Below are positions 48,894 through 57,209 of a stretch of 64,000 nucleotides of DNA, piece after piece. The notes below the pieces were generated by a model, which saw only the letters and a list, made by a program, of their open reading frames with translations, searched no databases and was not told the origin of the DNA. The DNA is from Bacteroidales bacterium. Lineage in GTDB: Bacteria > Bacteroidota > Bacteroidia > Bacteroidales > VadinHA17. Within the stretch, counting starts at the first letter, position 1. The number at the start of each line of letters is the position of its first letter. The stretch is taken from contig PLNT01000023.1 in the NCBI GenBank assembly GCA_003141895.1, positions 1-64,000 of the forward strand. Direction: 5' to 3'. The translations under genes were made by a program, and so were the position numbers.

Positions 48894-50687
48894 CTATTTT
48901 TTGAAATATCCTGTCAAAACAGCACTTTTTGCCGACCCGACAAGTTTTTGAAGTTCTTCGGGGGATGCGTCTTTTATTTTTTCAGCAGACTCGAAATACT
49001 TAAGAAGTATTTCTTTTGTCCGGGGTCCGATTCCTTTAATCTGATCAAGATCGGATTTTATCATATCTGATGAACGCTTGTCACGATGAAAATTTATTCC
49101 GAAACGGTGAGCTTCATTTCTCAGATGCTGGATTATTTTCAGACTAATTGAATTTTTATCAAGATAAATGGGAACGCTGTCTCCGGGAAAATAAATCTCT
49201 TCAAGTTTTTTTGCAATTCCGATTACTGTTACCTTTTCCCTTAAACCTAATTTATCAAGACTTTTCATGGCTGATGAGAGCTGTCCCTTCCCTCCGTCGA
49301 TAATAACAAGCTGGGGCAATTTTTGATTTTCCTCGATCATTCTCCGGTAACGCCTGTAGACAATTTCCTCCATAGAAGAAAAATCATCGGGACCAGTTAC
49401 TGTTTTTATATTAAAATGACGGTACTCATTCTTGCTGGGTCTGGCATTTCTGAACACAACACATGCAGCAACAGGATTTGATCCCATAATATTCGAATTG
49501 TCGAAACACTCTATATGATTTGGTAACTCTGGCATATGCAGATCGTTTTTCAGCTTTTCGAGGTTCTTGCCTGTTCGTACCTGTGGAGAATGTTCCATCC
49601 GGCTCTTCTTCTTTTCCAGTTTGTAATAAATAGCATTCCGTTCAGCCAGTTCAAGAAGTTTTTGTTTTTCACCAGCTTTTGGTACGGTGTAAATGACTTT
49701 GTCCAGAAGAAGATCAGGCTTAAAAGGGACAATTATTTCAGGCGAATCACTGGCAAGTCTTTGTCTGATTTCAGTTATTGCAAAACCCAGTATAGATTCT
49801 TTTTCTTCCTCGACCCGTGTCTTTAGTTCTACTGTAAGTGCCTGTATAATAGATCCTTGAACTACTTTAAGATAATTTACATAGGCATTATCCGACTCCT
49901 GAGTAAAGGCAAAAACATCCACATTCCTTATTGTATTGCTTACAACTGTTGACCGGCTTCTGAATTTTGAGAGGATATCGATCTTTTCCTTTACTGATTG
50001 TGCATCTTCAAACCGGAGATCTTCCGAGAATTTTTTCATGTCTCTTTTAAGATGATCGATTACGCCCGAGATATTACCTTTTAGTATATCTTTTATCTGA
50101 TTAATATTTTCGATATGTTCCTTTTCAGGCTGATTCCCAACGCAGGGTCCCTTACAGTTTCCTATATGATACTCCAGGCAGACTTTATACTTTCCGGCGT
50201 CAATATTTGCCTGGGAAAGGTTGAGTGAACATGTTCTTATTTTATACAATGGTCTGACAAAGCTAATCAGGGTCTTAACCATCAGAGCAGAGGTATAGGG
50301 GCCAAAATACAGTGAGCCGTCCCTGACCGGATTTCGTGTACTGAATACTCTGGGGAAGGGCTCATTTTTTATGCATATCCAGGGAAATGTTTTATCATCC
50401 TTGAGTAGGATATTATACCTGGGCTGATGTCTTTTAATAAGATTGTTCTCAAGTAAAAGAGCATCTGATTCATGATCGACCACGATATGGCGTATATCGA
50501 ATGTCTTTCTGAGAAGAGCTATAGTTTTTCCTGACTGATTTTTTGAAAAATATGAAGTGACTCTTTTCTTCAGGTTCTTGGCTTTTCCTATATATATCGT
50601 TTCCCCGGATATATCAATAAACTGGTAAATCCCCGGATTATCAGGAATGGAAGACAGTATTGCTTTAAATTTTTCGTCGACTGGCAT
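48894..50687 (-). CDS. uvrC: Excinuclease ABC subunit C
   Basis: 597 residues, normal length. UvrC makes both incisions around bulky lesions after UvrAB loading. The GIY-YIG nuclease (about 13-95) has NPGIYQFIDISGETIYIGKAKNLKKRV. A zinc-type Cys cluster CLEYHIGNCKGPC follows. The UVR domain (UvrB contact, about 200-240), the RNase H-like 5' nuclease (HIECFDNSNIMG, VIIDGGKGQLSSA) and the C-terminal HhH pair (DLDQIKGIGPRTKEILLKYF) complete it. It is the last gene of the minus-strand series and is separated from ade by a family A repeat. Confidence 0.96.
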   Translation of the reverse strand: MPVDEKFKAILSSIPDNPGIYQFIDISGETIYIGKAKNLKKRVTSYFSKNQSGKTIALLRKTFDIRHIVVDHESDALLLENNLIKRHQPRYNILLKDDKTFPWICIKNEPFPRVFSTRNPVRDGSLYFGPYTSALMVKTLISFVRPLYKIRTCSLNLSQANIDAGKYKVCLEYHIGNCKGPCVGNQPEKEHIENINQIKDILKGNISGVIDHLKRDMKKFSEDLRFEDAQSVKEKIDILSKFRSRSTVVSNTIRNVDVFAFTQESDNAYVNYLKVVQGSIIQALTVELKTRVEEEKESILGFAITEIRQRLASDSPEIIVPFKPDLLLDKVIYTVPKAGEKQKLLELAERNAIYYKLEKKKSRMEHSPQVRTGKNLEKLKNDLHMPELPNHIECFDNSNIMGSNPVAACVVFRNARPSKNEYRHFNIKTVTGPDDFSSMEEIVYRRYRRMIEENQKLPQLVIIDGGKGQLSSAMKSLDKLGLREKVTVIGIAKKLEEIYFPGDSVPIYLDKNSISLKIIQHLRNEAHRFGINFHRDKRSSDMIKSDLDQIKGIGPRTKEILLKYFESAEKIKDASPEELQKLVGSAKSAVLTGYFKK

Positions 50688-50734
50688 CTGAATTGAAGAA
50701 TTTGATACAAATATAGTGAATGCAGGGATTGATG

Positions 50735-50850
50735 AAACCCCCTTGCCCTTCGGGCACTCCCCCTGAGCGGCCTAACGGGGGGGGCAAAATCCTATTATAT
50801 CAGGGTCAACTCGCCCCTTTAAGGGAGATGTTGCGAAGACAAAGGGGTTT
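50735..50850. repeat. Family A paired palindromic repeat
   Basis: The left arm has GCCC-ttc-GGGC and CCCCCTGAGCGGCCTAACGGGGGG; the right arm has CCCCTTTAAGGG and a decayed TGTTGC-gaa-GACAA ending in AGGGGTTT. It lies between co-directional ade and uvrC, so it may separate the two in one message. Confidence 0.7.
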
Positions 50851-50852
50851 AA

Positions 50853-52469
50853 TTAAATAAAAAGTGAAACAGGCTGGAATTTCCTTACATCAAATAATCC
50901 TCTGTCCCCTATTTTCAGATCAGGTATAACAAGTAAAGCCATAAATGATAATGTCATAAAAGGTGCTTTCATTGAACTGCCAAGTGATTTTACAAGCCGA
51001 TTAAGATTATCATATTCTCCTGCAATTTCTTCACATGAACGAGTGGTCATTATACCTCCGATATTAAGCTGAATCGACCTTATCTCCTCTCCTGATGATA
51101 CTGCAAGACCACCCTTTAGTGTTACGATATGGTTAATAGCTTCAATGATACTATTATCATCAACACCTATGGCTATTATATTATGGCTATCGTGTGCAAT
51201 TGAACTTGCAAAAGCTCCCTTTTTTAAACCGAATCCCTTTATAAATCCAACCGATGGTGGTAAATCTTTATATCTGTCTTTAACGACTATTTTCAAAATA
51301 TCGTTCTTTATGTCAGGGTTCACGAATTCATTGTTGCCGGAATTAATATTAATCTCTCCTGTAAGCAGTTCACCTTCCACTGCAGTTATTATTCTGATTT
51401 CACCGTGATTATTCTTAACCCTTATATCAGATTCATGTATCTGGCGGCAATTGAAGTTATTTACTGAAGTATCGGGTTTATAATCGAATAGTACTTTCCC
51501 TTTGTCAAATACTTTGACGCCTTTGATCCAGGTCTCTTGTACATTCATTTTATCCAAACTATCAACAAGCACAAAATCGGCTTTATCTCCTGGCCTGAGC
51601 AATCCTGAATCAAGCTTATAATGTTCTACGGGGTTAACTGTAGCACTGCGGATCACATCAAAAACATTATAACCTTCTGAAATAAGCCTGGCGATCAATT
51701 TATTAATATGTCCTTCTCTCAGCATTTCAGGATGAAGATCGTCACTGCACAGCATTACCATATCAGGGTGTGTTCTGAATAACTCTTTCAATGCGTTAAG
51801 ATTCTTAGCAGCGCTGCCTTCTCTTATAAGAATTTTCATCCCAAGCGAGATTTTTTCTTCAGCTTCCTTCAGGTTGCTGCATTCATGATCTGTAGATATA
51901 CCTGCTGAAACATATTTTCTCAATGATTCTCCTGATAAACCCGGAGCATGACCATCGATCGGTTTACCAAGTTTCCTGGCGCACGCCAGCTTTTTCATTA
52001 CCTCATCATCATTGAAAATAACTCCCGGGAAATTCATCATCTCTGACAGATACCTGATTTCTTTCATCTCCAGAAGTTTCTCCACTTGCTTATGATTCAG
52101 AATTGCCCCGTTACTCTCAAAATTTGTTGCCGGAACACATGATGGTGCTCCGAAATAAAATTTAAGAGGCACCTTTTTTGCGTCTCTGATCATATATTCG
52201 ACACCATTTATACCAAGTACGTTTGCAATCTCATGAGGATCCGAAACTGTAGCGCATGTTCCATGTTTAACAGCCATAGAAGCAAAAGCTCCCGGAGTGA
52301 TCATTGAAGATTCTATATGAATGTGAGAATCTATCAATCCTGGTAATATAAAATTTTCAGATGCACTCACTGCTTTTTCAACGCTCATTATCCTTCCCTG
52401 CTTTATTTCTACAATTGCAGGGAATATTTTTTTTATATGAACATCGACCAGTTGCCCAAAAATTTTCAT
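50853..52469 (-). CDS. ade: Adenine deaminase
   Basis: 538 residues of the amidohydrolase-type adenine deaminase (AdeC/Ade2 class), converting adenine to hypoxanthine in purine salvage. The metal site is seen in LPGLIDSHIHIESSM, KHGTCATVSDPHEIANV, DGHAPGLSG and CSDDLHPEML. The C-terminal ADE_C domain contains GFGLKKGAFASSIAHDSHNIIAIG. The frame opens 18 codons earlier across the parS site (reading NVPRGT there), but the ATG at 52469 gives the normal start MKIFGQLVDVH, so the extension is rejected. Confidence 0.94.
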   Translation of the reverse strand: MKIFGQLVDVHIKKIFPAIVEIKQGRIMSVEKAVSASENFILPGLIDSHIHIESSMITPGAFASMAVKHGTCATVSDPHEIANVLGINGVEYMIRDAKKVPLKFYFGAPSCVPATNFESNGAILNHKQVEKLLEMKEIRYLSEMMNFPGVIFNDDEVMKKLACARKLGKPIDGHAPGLSGESLRKYVSAGISTDHECSNLKEAEEKISLGMKILIREGSAAKNLNALKELFRTHPDMVMLCSDDLHPEMLREGHINKLIARLISEGYNVFDVIRSATVNPVEHYKLDSGLLRPGDKADFVLVDSLDKMNVQETWIKGVKVFDKGKVLFDYKPDTSVNNFNCRQIHESDIRVKNNHGEIRIITAVEGELLTGEININSGNNEFVNPDIKNDILKIVVKDRYKDLPPSVGFIKGFGLKKGAFASSIAHDSHNIIAIGVDDNSIIEAINHIVTLKGGLAVSSGEEIRSIQLNIGGIMTTRSCEEIAGEYDNLNRLVKSLGSSMKAPFMTLSFMALLVIPDLKIGDRGLFDVRKFQPVSLFI

Positions 52470-52496
52470 ATATTTATTTTTGAAAATAAAAATAAT

Positions 52497-52512
52497 TGTT
52501 CCACGTGGAACA
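52497..52512. other. parS-like chromosome partition site (perfect palindrome)
   Basis: TGTTCCACGTGGAACA, a perfect 16-bp palindrome that fits TGTTNCACGTGNAACA. It directly abuts the mnmG stop codon and lies in the 43-bp gap before ade. The second site is 3.6 kb away. ParB spreading from parS marks the origin region in most bacteria. Confidence 0.85.
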
Positions 52513-54387
52513 TTATCTTCCAAGATACATTAGTAAGATATTGATGTCGGAAGGTGAGACCCCGCTAATTCTTCCTGCCTGGCCTATATTAACAGGTCTT
52601 ATTTTACTTAGCTTTTGTCTTGCTTCGGTTGATATAGAAATTAATTCATTAAAATTAACATCCTGAGGTATCTTCAAATTGTCTAATCTCTTTATCTTAT
52701 CCGCTATAGTTTTCTCTCTCACTATGTATCCTTCATATTTGATTTTAATTTCTGCCGACTCTGTTATTTCCCTGAACCGGGGTGACATGAACACCCTAAG
52801 TTCTTTTCCTTTCTTTATTTCCCTTAATAATTCTCCAATCTCAATCTGAGGACGAGCTGCCATATTAATTGCTTTAATCTTTTGAGTAATTTTATTTGTC
52901 CCGGCCTTTTCCAGGAATTCATTAATCTCTTCAGGCTTAACACTTGTTTTTGAAAGAAACTCTATAATTTCTTTACCCATCTCTTCCTTTTCCTCCAGGT
53001 GTTTTACTCTATCAATTTTAGCAGTACCAATTTCGAACGCTTTCCTTGTAAGTCTTTCATCAGCGTTATCCTGTCGTAAAAGTATTCTGTACTCAGCCCT
53101 CGAGGTAAACATTCTGTACGGTTCATCCACACCTTTTGTTACGAGATCATCTATGAGAACACCTATGTAGGATTCTTCTCTTCCCAGAATCAATGCTTCC
53201 TGGTCCCGCATTTTAAGTACTGAATTGATTCCAGCCATCAAGCCCTGAGCTGCTGCTTCCTCATATCCAGTAGTACCATTAATTTGTCCTGCAAAATATA
53301 GATTCTTTATAGCCTTTGTTTCGAGAGTATGCTTAAGCTGAGTGGGTTGAAAAAAATCATATTCTATTGCATAACCTGGTCTGAAAATCTCTACTTTCTC
53401 CAATCCTTTCACTTTTCTCAAAGCCTTCAATTGTACATCAAGCGGCAGACTGCTTGCAAAGCCATTGATATAATATTCTATCGTATCCTCTCCTTCAGGT
53501 TCGATAAATAACTGATGCGATGTTTTATCCTTAAAAGTTACAACCTTATCTTCTATGCTAGGGCAATATCTTGGACCACGTCCTTTTATCCTGCCAGTAA
53601 ACAGTGGACTATATTTAAGACCTTTTCTTATTTCCTCATGAACTTCTTCATTTGTATGAGTAATAAAGCAGTTCTTTTTTATAAGAGTATTTCGCTCTTC
53701 AATCAGGTATGAAAAAGTTTCATCTTCGTCATCTCCCGGTTGTTCGGTCATTGCATTGAAATCTATCGATCGTCCATCTACCCTGGCACTGGTTCCTGTT
53801 TTCATCCTTTGAACAGAAAATCCTAATTGTTCCAATTGTTCACTTAAACCTGTTGATGCCTGTTCTCCTGATCTACCTCCTTTAATATTATTAAACCCGA
53901 TATGCATTAAGCCATTTAAAAATGTCCCATTAGTCAGTATTACACCTTTTGAATAAAACCTTGTTCCGAAGGAAGTTTCCACTCCTATCACTTTCATGTC
54001 CTCAAGGAGTAGGGTTTTTGCCTGTTCCTGCCATATAAAAAGATTCTCGTTTCTCTCCAACACTTTTCTCCACTCAATAGTAAATCTCTGACGATCGCAT
54101 TGTGCTCTTGGACTCCACATTGCCGGACCTTTTGATTTATTCAGCATTCGGAATTGTATCATACTTCTGTCGGTAACTATTCCGCTCATACCTCCCATTG
54201 CATCAATTTCTCTAACTATTTGTCCTTTTGCTATGCCACCCATTGCAGGATTACATGACATCTGAGCAAGCTTTGTCATGTCCATTGTAATCAGCAAGGT
54301 TTTTGCTCCCATAGTTGCTGAAGCATGTGCTGCTTCGCAACCTGCATGACCTCCCCCAATCACAATTATATCATATTGAAAATCCAT
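52513..54387 (-). CDS. mnmG: tRNA uridine-5-carboxymethylaminomethyl(34) synthesis enzyme MnmG
   Basis: 624 residues. The N-terminal FAD-binding motif is IIVIGGGHAGCEAAHASATMG. SCNPAMGGIAKGQIVREIDAMGG, the NAD-linked insertion and FAGQINGTTGYEEAAAQGLMAG are classical, and the C-terminal GidA-associated helical domain ends with GRISGVSPSDINILLMYLG. With MnmE it installs the cmnm5 group at U34. It is often an origin-near gene (gidA), which agrees with the parS site at its 3' end. The start overlaps the ybeY end by 17 bases. Confidence 0.96.
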   Translation of the reverse strand: MDFQYDIIVIGGGHAGCEAAHASATMGAKTLLITMDMTKLAQMSCNPAMGGIAKGQIVREIDAMGGMSGIVTDRSMIQFRMLNKSKGPAMWSPRAQCDRQRFTIEWRKVLERNENLFIWQEQAKTLLLEDMKVIGVETSFGTRFYSKGVILTNGTFLNGLMHIGFNNIKGGRSGEQASTGLSEQLEQLGFSVQRMKTGTSARVDGRSIDFNAMTEQPGDDEDETFSYLIEERNTLIKKNCFITHTNEEVHEEIRKGLKYSPLFTGRIKGRGPRYCPSIEDKVVTFKDKTSHQLFIEPEGEDTIEYYINGFASSLPLDVQLKALRKVKGLEKVEIFRPGYAIEYDFFQPTQLKHTLETKAIKNLYFAGQINGTTGYEEAAAQGLMAGINSVLKMRDQEALILGREESYIGVLIDDLVTKGVDEPYRMFTSRAEYRILLRQDNADERLTRKAFEIGTAKIDRVKHLEEKEEMGKEIIEFLSKTSVKPEEINEFLEKAGTNKITQKIKAINMAARPQIEIGELLREIKKGKELRVFMSPRFREITESAEIKIKYEGYIVREKTIADKIKRLDNLKIPQDVNFNELISISTEARQKLSKIRPVNIGQAGRISGVSPSDINILLMYLGR

Positions 54388-54811
54388 AATTTTTCGACTT
54401 TAGTGAACCCAACCAATAATCTTCCATTTTCCTTATTTCACTTTTCTTTTCATCATTATTATCGTCGTATCCGACAAGATGCAATACACCATGAATTATA
54501 ACCCTCATTAACTCCTCTTCTAAACTAACATTATAGTTTATGGCATTCTCTTTTACTCTGTCCAGGCTAATGTAAATTTCACCGTTAATTACATCTTTCT
54601 CGTTATAATTAAATGTAATAACATCGGTATAATATTCATGTTTGAGAAACTCGATATTAATTTCCTTCAGCCGTTCGTCATTTGTTATAACAAAACTTAG
54701 CTCGCCTGATGTTTTCCTTTCTTTAGCGATTATCTCCCTGATTATCTCCTTGGCCTTTCCTGATCCTTTAAGCCTGAAGACTGTTTCATCATAGAATATT
54801 CTGATGCTCAA
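54371..54811 (-). CDS. ybeY: rRNA maturation RNase YbeY
   Basis: 146 residues, an endoribonuclease acting in 16S rRNA 3' maturation and ribosome quality control. The core is GELSFVITNDERLKEINIEFL, TDVITFNY and the metal motif IIHGVLHLVGYDDNN. The last residue of the usual H-x3-H-x5-H triad is Asp here (GYDD instead of GYDH). The rest is intact, so it may bind metal with two His and an Asp. It overlaps both neighbours (four bases with the RsbW-like gene, 17 with mnmG). Confidence 0.92.
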   Translation of the reverse strand: MSIRIFYDETVFRLKGSGKAKEIIREIIAKERKTSGELSFVITNDERLKEINIEFLKHEYYTDVITFNYNEKDVINGEIYISLDRVKENAINYNVSLEEELMRVIIHGVLHLVGYDDNNDEKKSEIRKMEDYWLGSLKSKNYGFSI

Positions 54812-55212
54812 GATAAAATATTCTTAAAGGTCATTGTTACAGAATTTCCCTTTTCACTATACTCAATTTTATCAGCAAGATGTGCCATAAGATAAACTCC
54901 TCTGCCGTTTAGGGCTTCAATATTCTCAGGAATTGTTGGGTCTGGTACTGTTTCGGGTCTGAAGCCCTGACCTTCATCTGTTACGGTGATATTGAGCTGA
55001 TCCGATTTATATGAAATTTCTATATCTACAATTTTTTCAGGGTTTAATTTGTTCCCATGCAATATTGCGTTATTAACCGCTTCCATTGCGGAAACAAGAA
55101 TCTTTCCATAATTATCTTGTGAAATACCCAAAACAATAGTCACTTCGTCAATTGCGTTTTCCACAACTCTTAAGTTCCCAACTAAAGACTCAATCCTGAT
55201 CTTTTTATACAT
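54808..55212 (-). CDS. RsbW-like ATP-binding anti-sigma regulatory factor
   Basis: 134 residues of the HATPase_c_2 class. The N box is SAMEAVNNAILHGN, the G1 box TVTDEGQGFRP and the lid/G2 box GRGVYLMAHLAD. Such proteins are serine kinases or anti-sigma factors of partner-switching systems; no antagonist (RsbV), phosphatase or sigma gene is in the window. A four-base overlap with ybeY shows tight coupling to ribosome maturation genes. The target is unknown. Confidence 0.87.
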   Translation of the reverse strand: MYKKIRIESLVGNLRVVENAIDEVTIVLGISQDNYGKILVSAMEAVNNAILHGNKLNPEKIVDIEISYKSDQLNITVTDEGQGFRPETVPDPTIPENIEALNGRGVYLMAHLADKIEYSEKGNSVTMTFKNILS

Positions 55213-55269
55213 AACTTGTTAACTGCCAACCATTATACTTAAATATTCAGAATTTGTTACACAAATCAA

Positions 55270-56448
55270 TCAGTTTTTTGAAATCCATGATTCAGGATCA
55301 AGTTTTTCCTTCTCTTCGAATATCATAAACTTCAAAATTGATTTATTTCCATTATCAGTTTCACAAAACACGTTTCCTAATTCCTGCTTCGTATTAACTT
55401 TATCTCCCGGTTTAACTTTTAAATCTACAATATTTTGATAAACTGAAAGATATTTACCATGCCTTACAATTACAGTCATGTTTGCTCCTTCTATAAAAAA
55501 CACCTTAGCTACCTCTCCTTTGAAAACACTTCTAACTGCTGTTTTACCAAGACTAGTAATCTCTATTCCAATATTATTTTCAGTAACATATTTCAATACC
55601 GGATGTTTTTGAATGCCAAACTGACTTGTAATAATGCCTTTTTCAACAGGCCATGGTAATCTTCCCTTGTTCTCTGCAAAGTTTTCTCCTATCAGTTTCT
55701 GTTCAGGTGTGTTGTCAGATTTTACAATCTTCTTTCTTTCCTCCTCTATTATTCGTGCAATTTCACTTTCAATTTTTTCAGCAATCTTCTTTTTTTCCTC
55801 AAGGTCCTTCTTCAACTGTTTTTCCTTCTTACTTAATGATTTAACCATTTGCTGTTTCCTCTCTTGCTCAGTTTGTAAAAGATACTTCTGTTGTTCTTCC
55901 CTTGATTTCAGGACAGATATCCTTTCTAAATCATTCTGCAACCGGTCCTTTGTAACCTGAATCTGCTCTTTCAGTTCCATTATTATCTCAGATTCCCTTC
56001 TTCTGAATTTGGTTACCTGCTGTAAATATTTCAAACGTTTATAACCCTGATTAAAATCTTTAGCAGATAAAATATATACTAGCTCAGGATTTTCTTTCAT
56101 CGACCTATATGAATTTACAACCGCCCGAGCGTAATCCTTTTTTAATTCAATAAGATCGTTCTCCATCATATTTATTGCAACTGTATTAAGATCAATCCGT
56201 TCAGTTACAAGGTTAATTTCATCGCGCATTCCTTTTATTACTGATTCCCGTAAATTTAATTTGTTTCCTATTATTTTTATTTCATTCATGCTTTCTTCCC
56301 TTTTCTTAGTAGTAGATTTCAGCATATTATCTACATAATTAATTTCATTCAGGGTTGAATTTCTTTTTTGTTCCAATTCAGCCTTTGTTTGTGCAGACAG
56401 GTTGCAAAAAATAATACTAAACAAGAAACCAGTCAAAAAGTATTTCAT
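55270..56448 (-). CDS. EnvC-like murein hydrolase activator with degenerate LytM domain
   Basis: 392 residues. The signal peptide MKYFLTGFLFSIIFCNLSAQ is followed by a long coiled coil (about 22-250, heptads rich in K/E/L) and a C-terminal LytM/M23-like domain (about 268-392: KGIITSQFGIQKHPVL, VIVRHGKYLSVYQNI, GNVFCETDNGNKSILKFMIFEE). Active M23 enzymes bind zinc through HxxxD and HxH. Here these positions read NIGIE and VYQN, so zinc binding is lost. EnvC of E. coli is likewise inactive and activates amidases at the division site; the same role is likely. It overlaps the DUF4292 gene by four bases. Confidence 0.88.
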   Translation of the reverse strand: MKYFLTGFLFSIIFCNLSAQTKAELEQKRNSTLNEINYVDNMLKSTTKKREESMNEIKIIGNKLNLRESVIKGMRDEINLVTERIDLNTVAINMMENDLIELKKDYARAVVNSYRSMKENPELVYILSAKDFNQGYKRLKYLQQVTKFRRRESEIIMELKEQIQVTKDRLQNDLERISVLKSREEQQKYLLQTEQERKQQMVKSLSKKEKQLKKDLEEKKKIAEKIESEIARIIEEERKKIVKSDNTPEQKLIGENFAENKGRLPWPVEKGIITSQFGIQKHPVLKYVTENNIGIEITSLGKTAVRSVFKGEVAKVFFIEGANMTVIVRHGKYLSVYQNIVDLKVKPGDKVNTKQELGNVFCETDNGNKSILKFMIFEEKEKLDPESWISKN

Positions 56449-57209
56449 AAAAGTTCAATTAATTCATAGCCTCTGCCGGGAATAAAATTTAAATTTCCGG
56501 TCCATGGTAACTGTACTTTCATAATTTTAATCCTTACACCAATGTTATATTGACTATCATTAAATTCAATTATTTTAGGTATTAATATACCAGACACATT
56601 AAAGAATTTTTTATACTTAATATTCATTCCTGGCTGATTGTAACTATTTACCTGATTAGCAGACATTACTTTTCCCCTTTTACAGTCAATCACGTAATTT
56701 AGTAAAACTCCTTTTAATTGACACCCGAAGATTAACTTATCCCCCATGCATCTCTCACCACCAGTTTCACAATTTTTATCCAAAATTAAATCGCCAAAAA
56801 TAATCGGTAAAAAACTCTGTGAAAATCCATATTTCTTTATAAGGTAACCTGAGGTCCCTAAGTACAATTTCTTATTAATCCGGTCATTCATTTGTATACT
56901 GTCACCCGAAATTAATATCCTGCCTCCTTCTATACCAGTTCTGCTTCTTAAACTTATCAGATATTTGTTAGGCTTCTCAAACTTTATATTTGCAGTAAAT
57001 TTATTGTTACCTTCTGAAGTTAAAACTTCAATTTCTGCTTTCTGAATAAAAAATCCACTATTTGTAATGTTTTGATTTTCTGTATCTCCTAAAACGTTTC
57101 CCTTAATAAAATTATTAGGATTATCACTCAAAGTTTTTCCGCTGCTTCTAACTACAGAACACCCTGTAACAACCAATCCTAAAAAAATTATGCCTGCTAT
57201 TTTCCGCAA
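56445..57209 (-). CDS. DUF4292 lipoprotein
   Basis: 254 residues. The lipoprotein signal MRKIAGIIFLGLVVTG is followed by C17. The mature part has a LolA/LolB-like pattern (KFTANIKFEKPNKYLISLRSRTGIEGGRILISGDSIQMNDR) typical of DUF4292, a Bacteroidota family. The start must be TTG: no ATG occurs before the lipobox, and the TTG at 57209 lies inside the end of the TPR gene (13-base overlap). With the TPR and EnvC-like neighbours it forms a conserved envelope triplet. The exact role is unknown. Confidence 0.88.
   Translation of the reverse strand: MRKIAGIIFLGLVVTGCSVVRSSGKTLSDNPNNFIKGNVLGDTENQNITNSGFFIQKAEIEVLTSEGNNKFTANIKFEKPNKYLISLRSRTGIEGGRILISGDSIQMNDRINKKLYLGTSGYLIKKYGFSQSFLPIIFGDLILDKNCETGGERCMGDKLIFGCQLKGVLLNYVIDCKRGKVMSANQVNSYNQPGMNIKYKKFFNVSGILIPKIIEFNDSQYNIGVRIKIMKVQLPWTGNLNFIPGRGYELIELL

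Noticed and set aside
52470-52523. 18-codon extension of ade through the parS site
   Set aside because: The peptide (including NVPRGT) is just the translated parS palindrome; the normal adenine deaminase start is the ATG at 52469.
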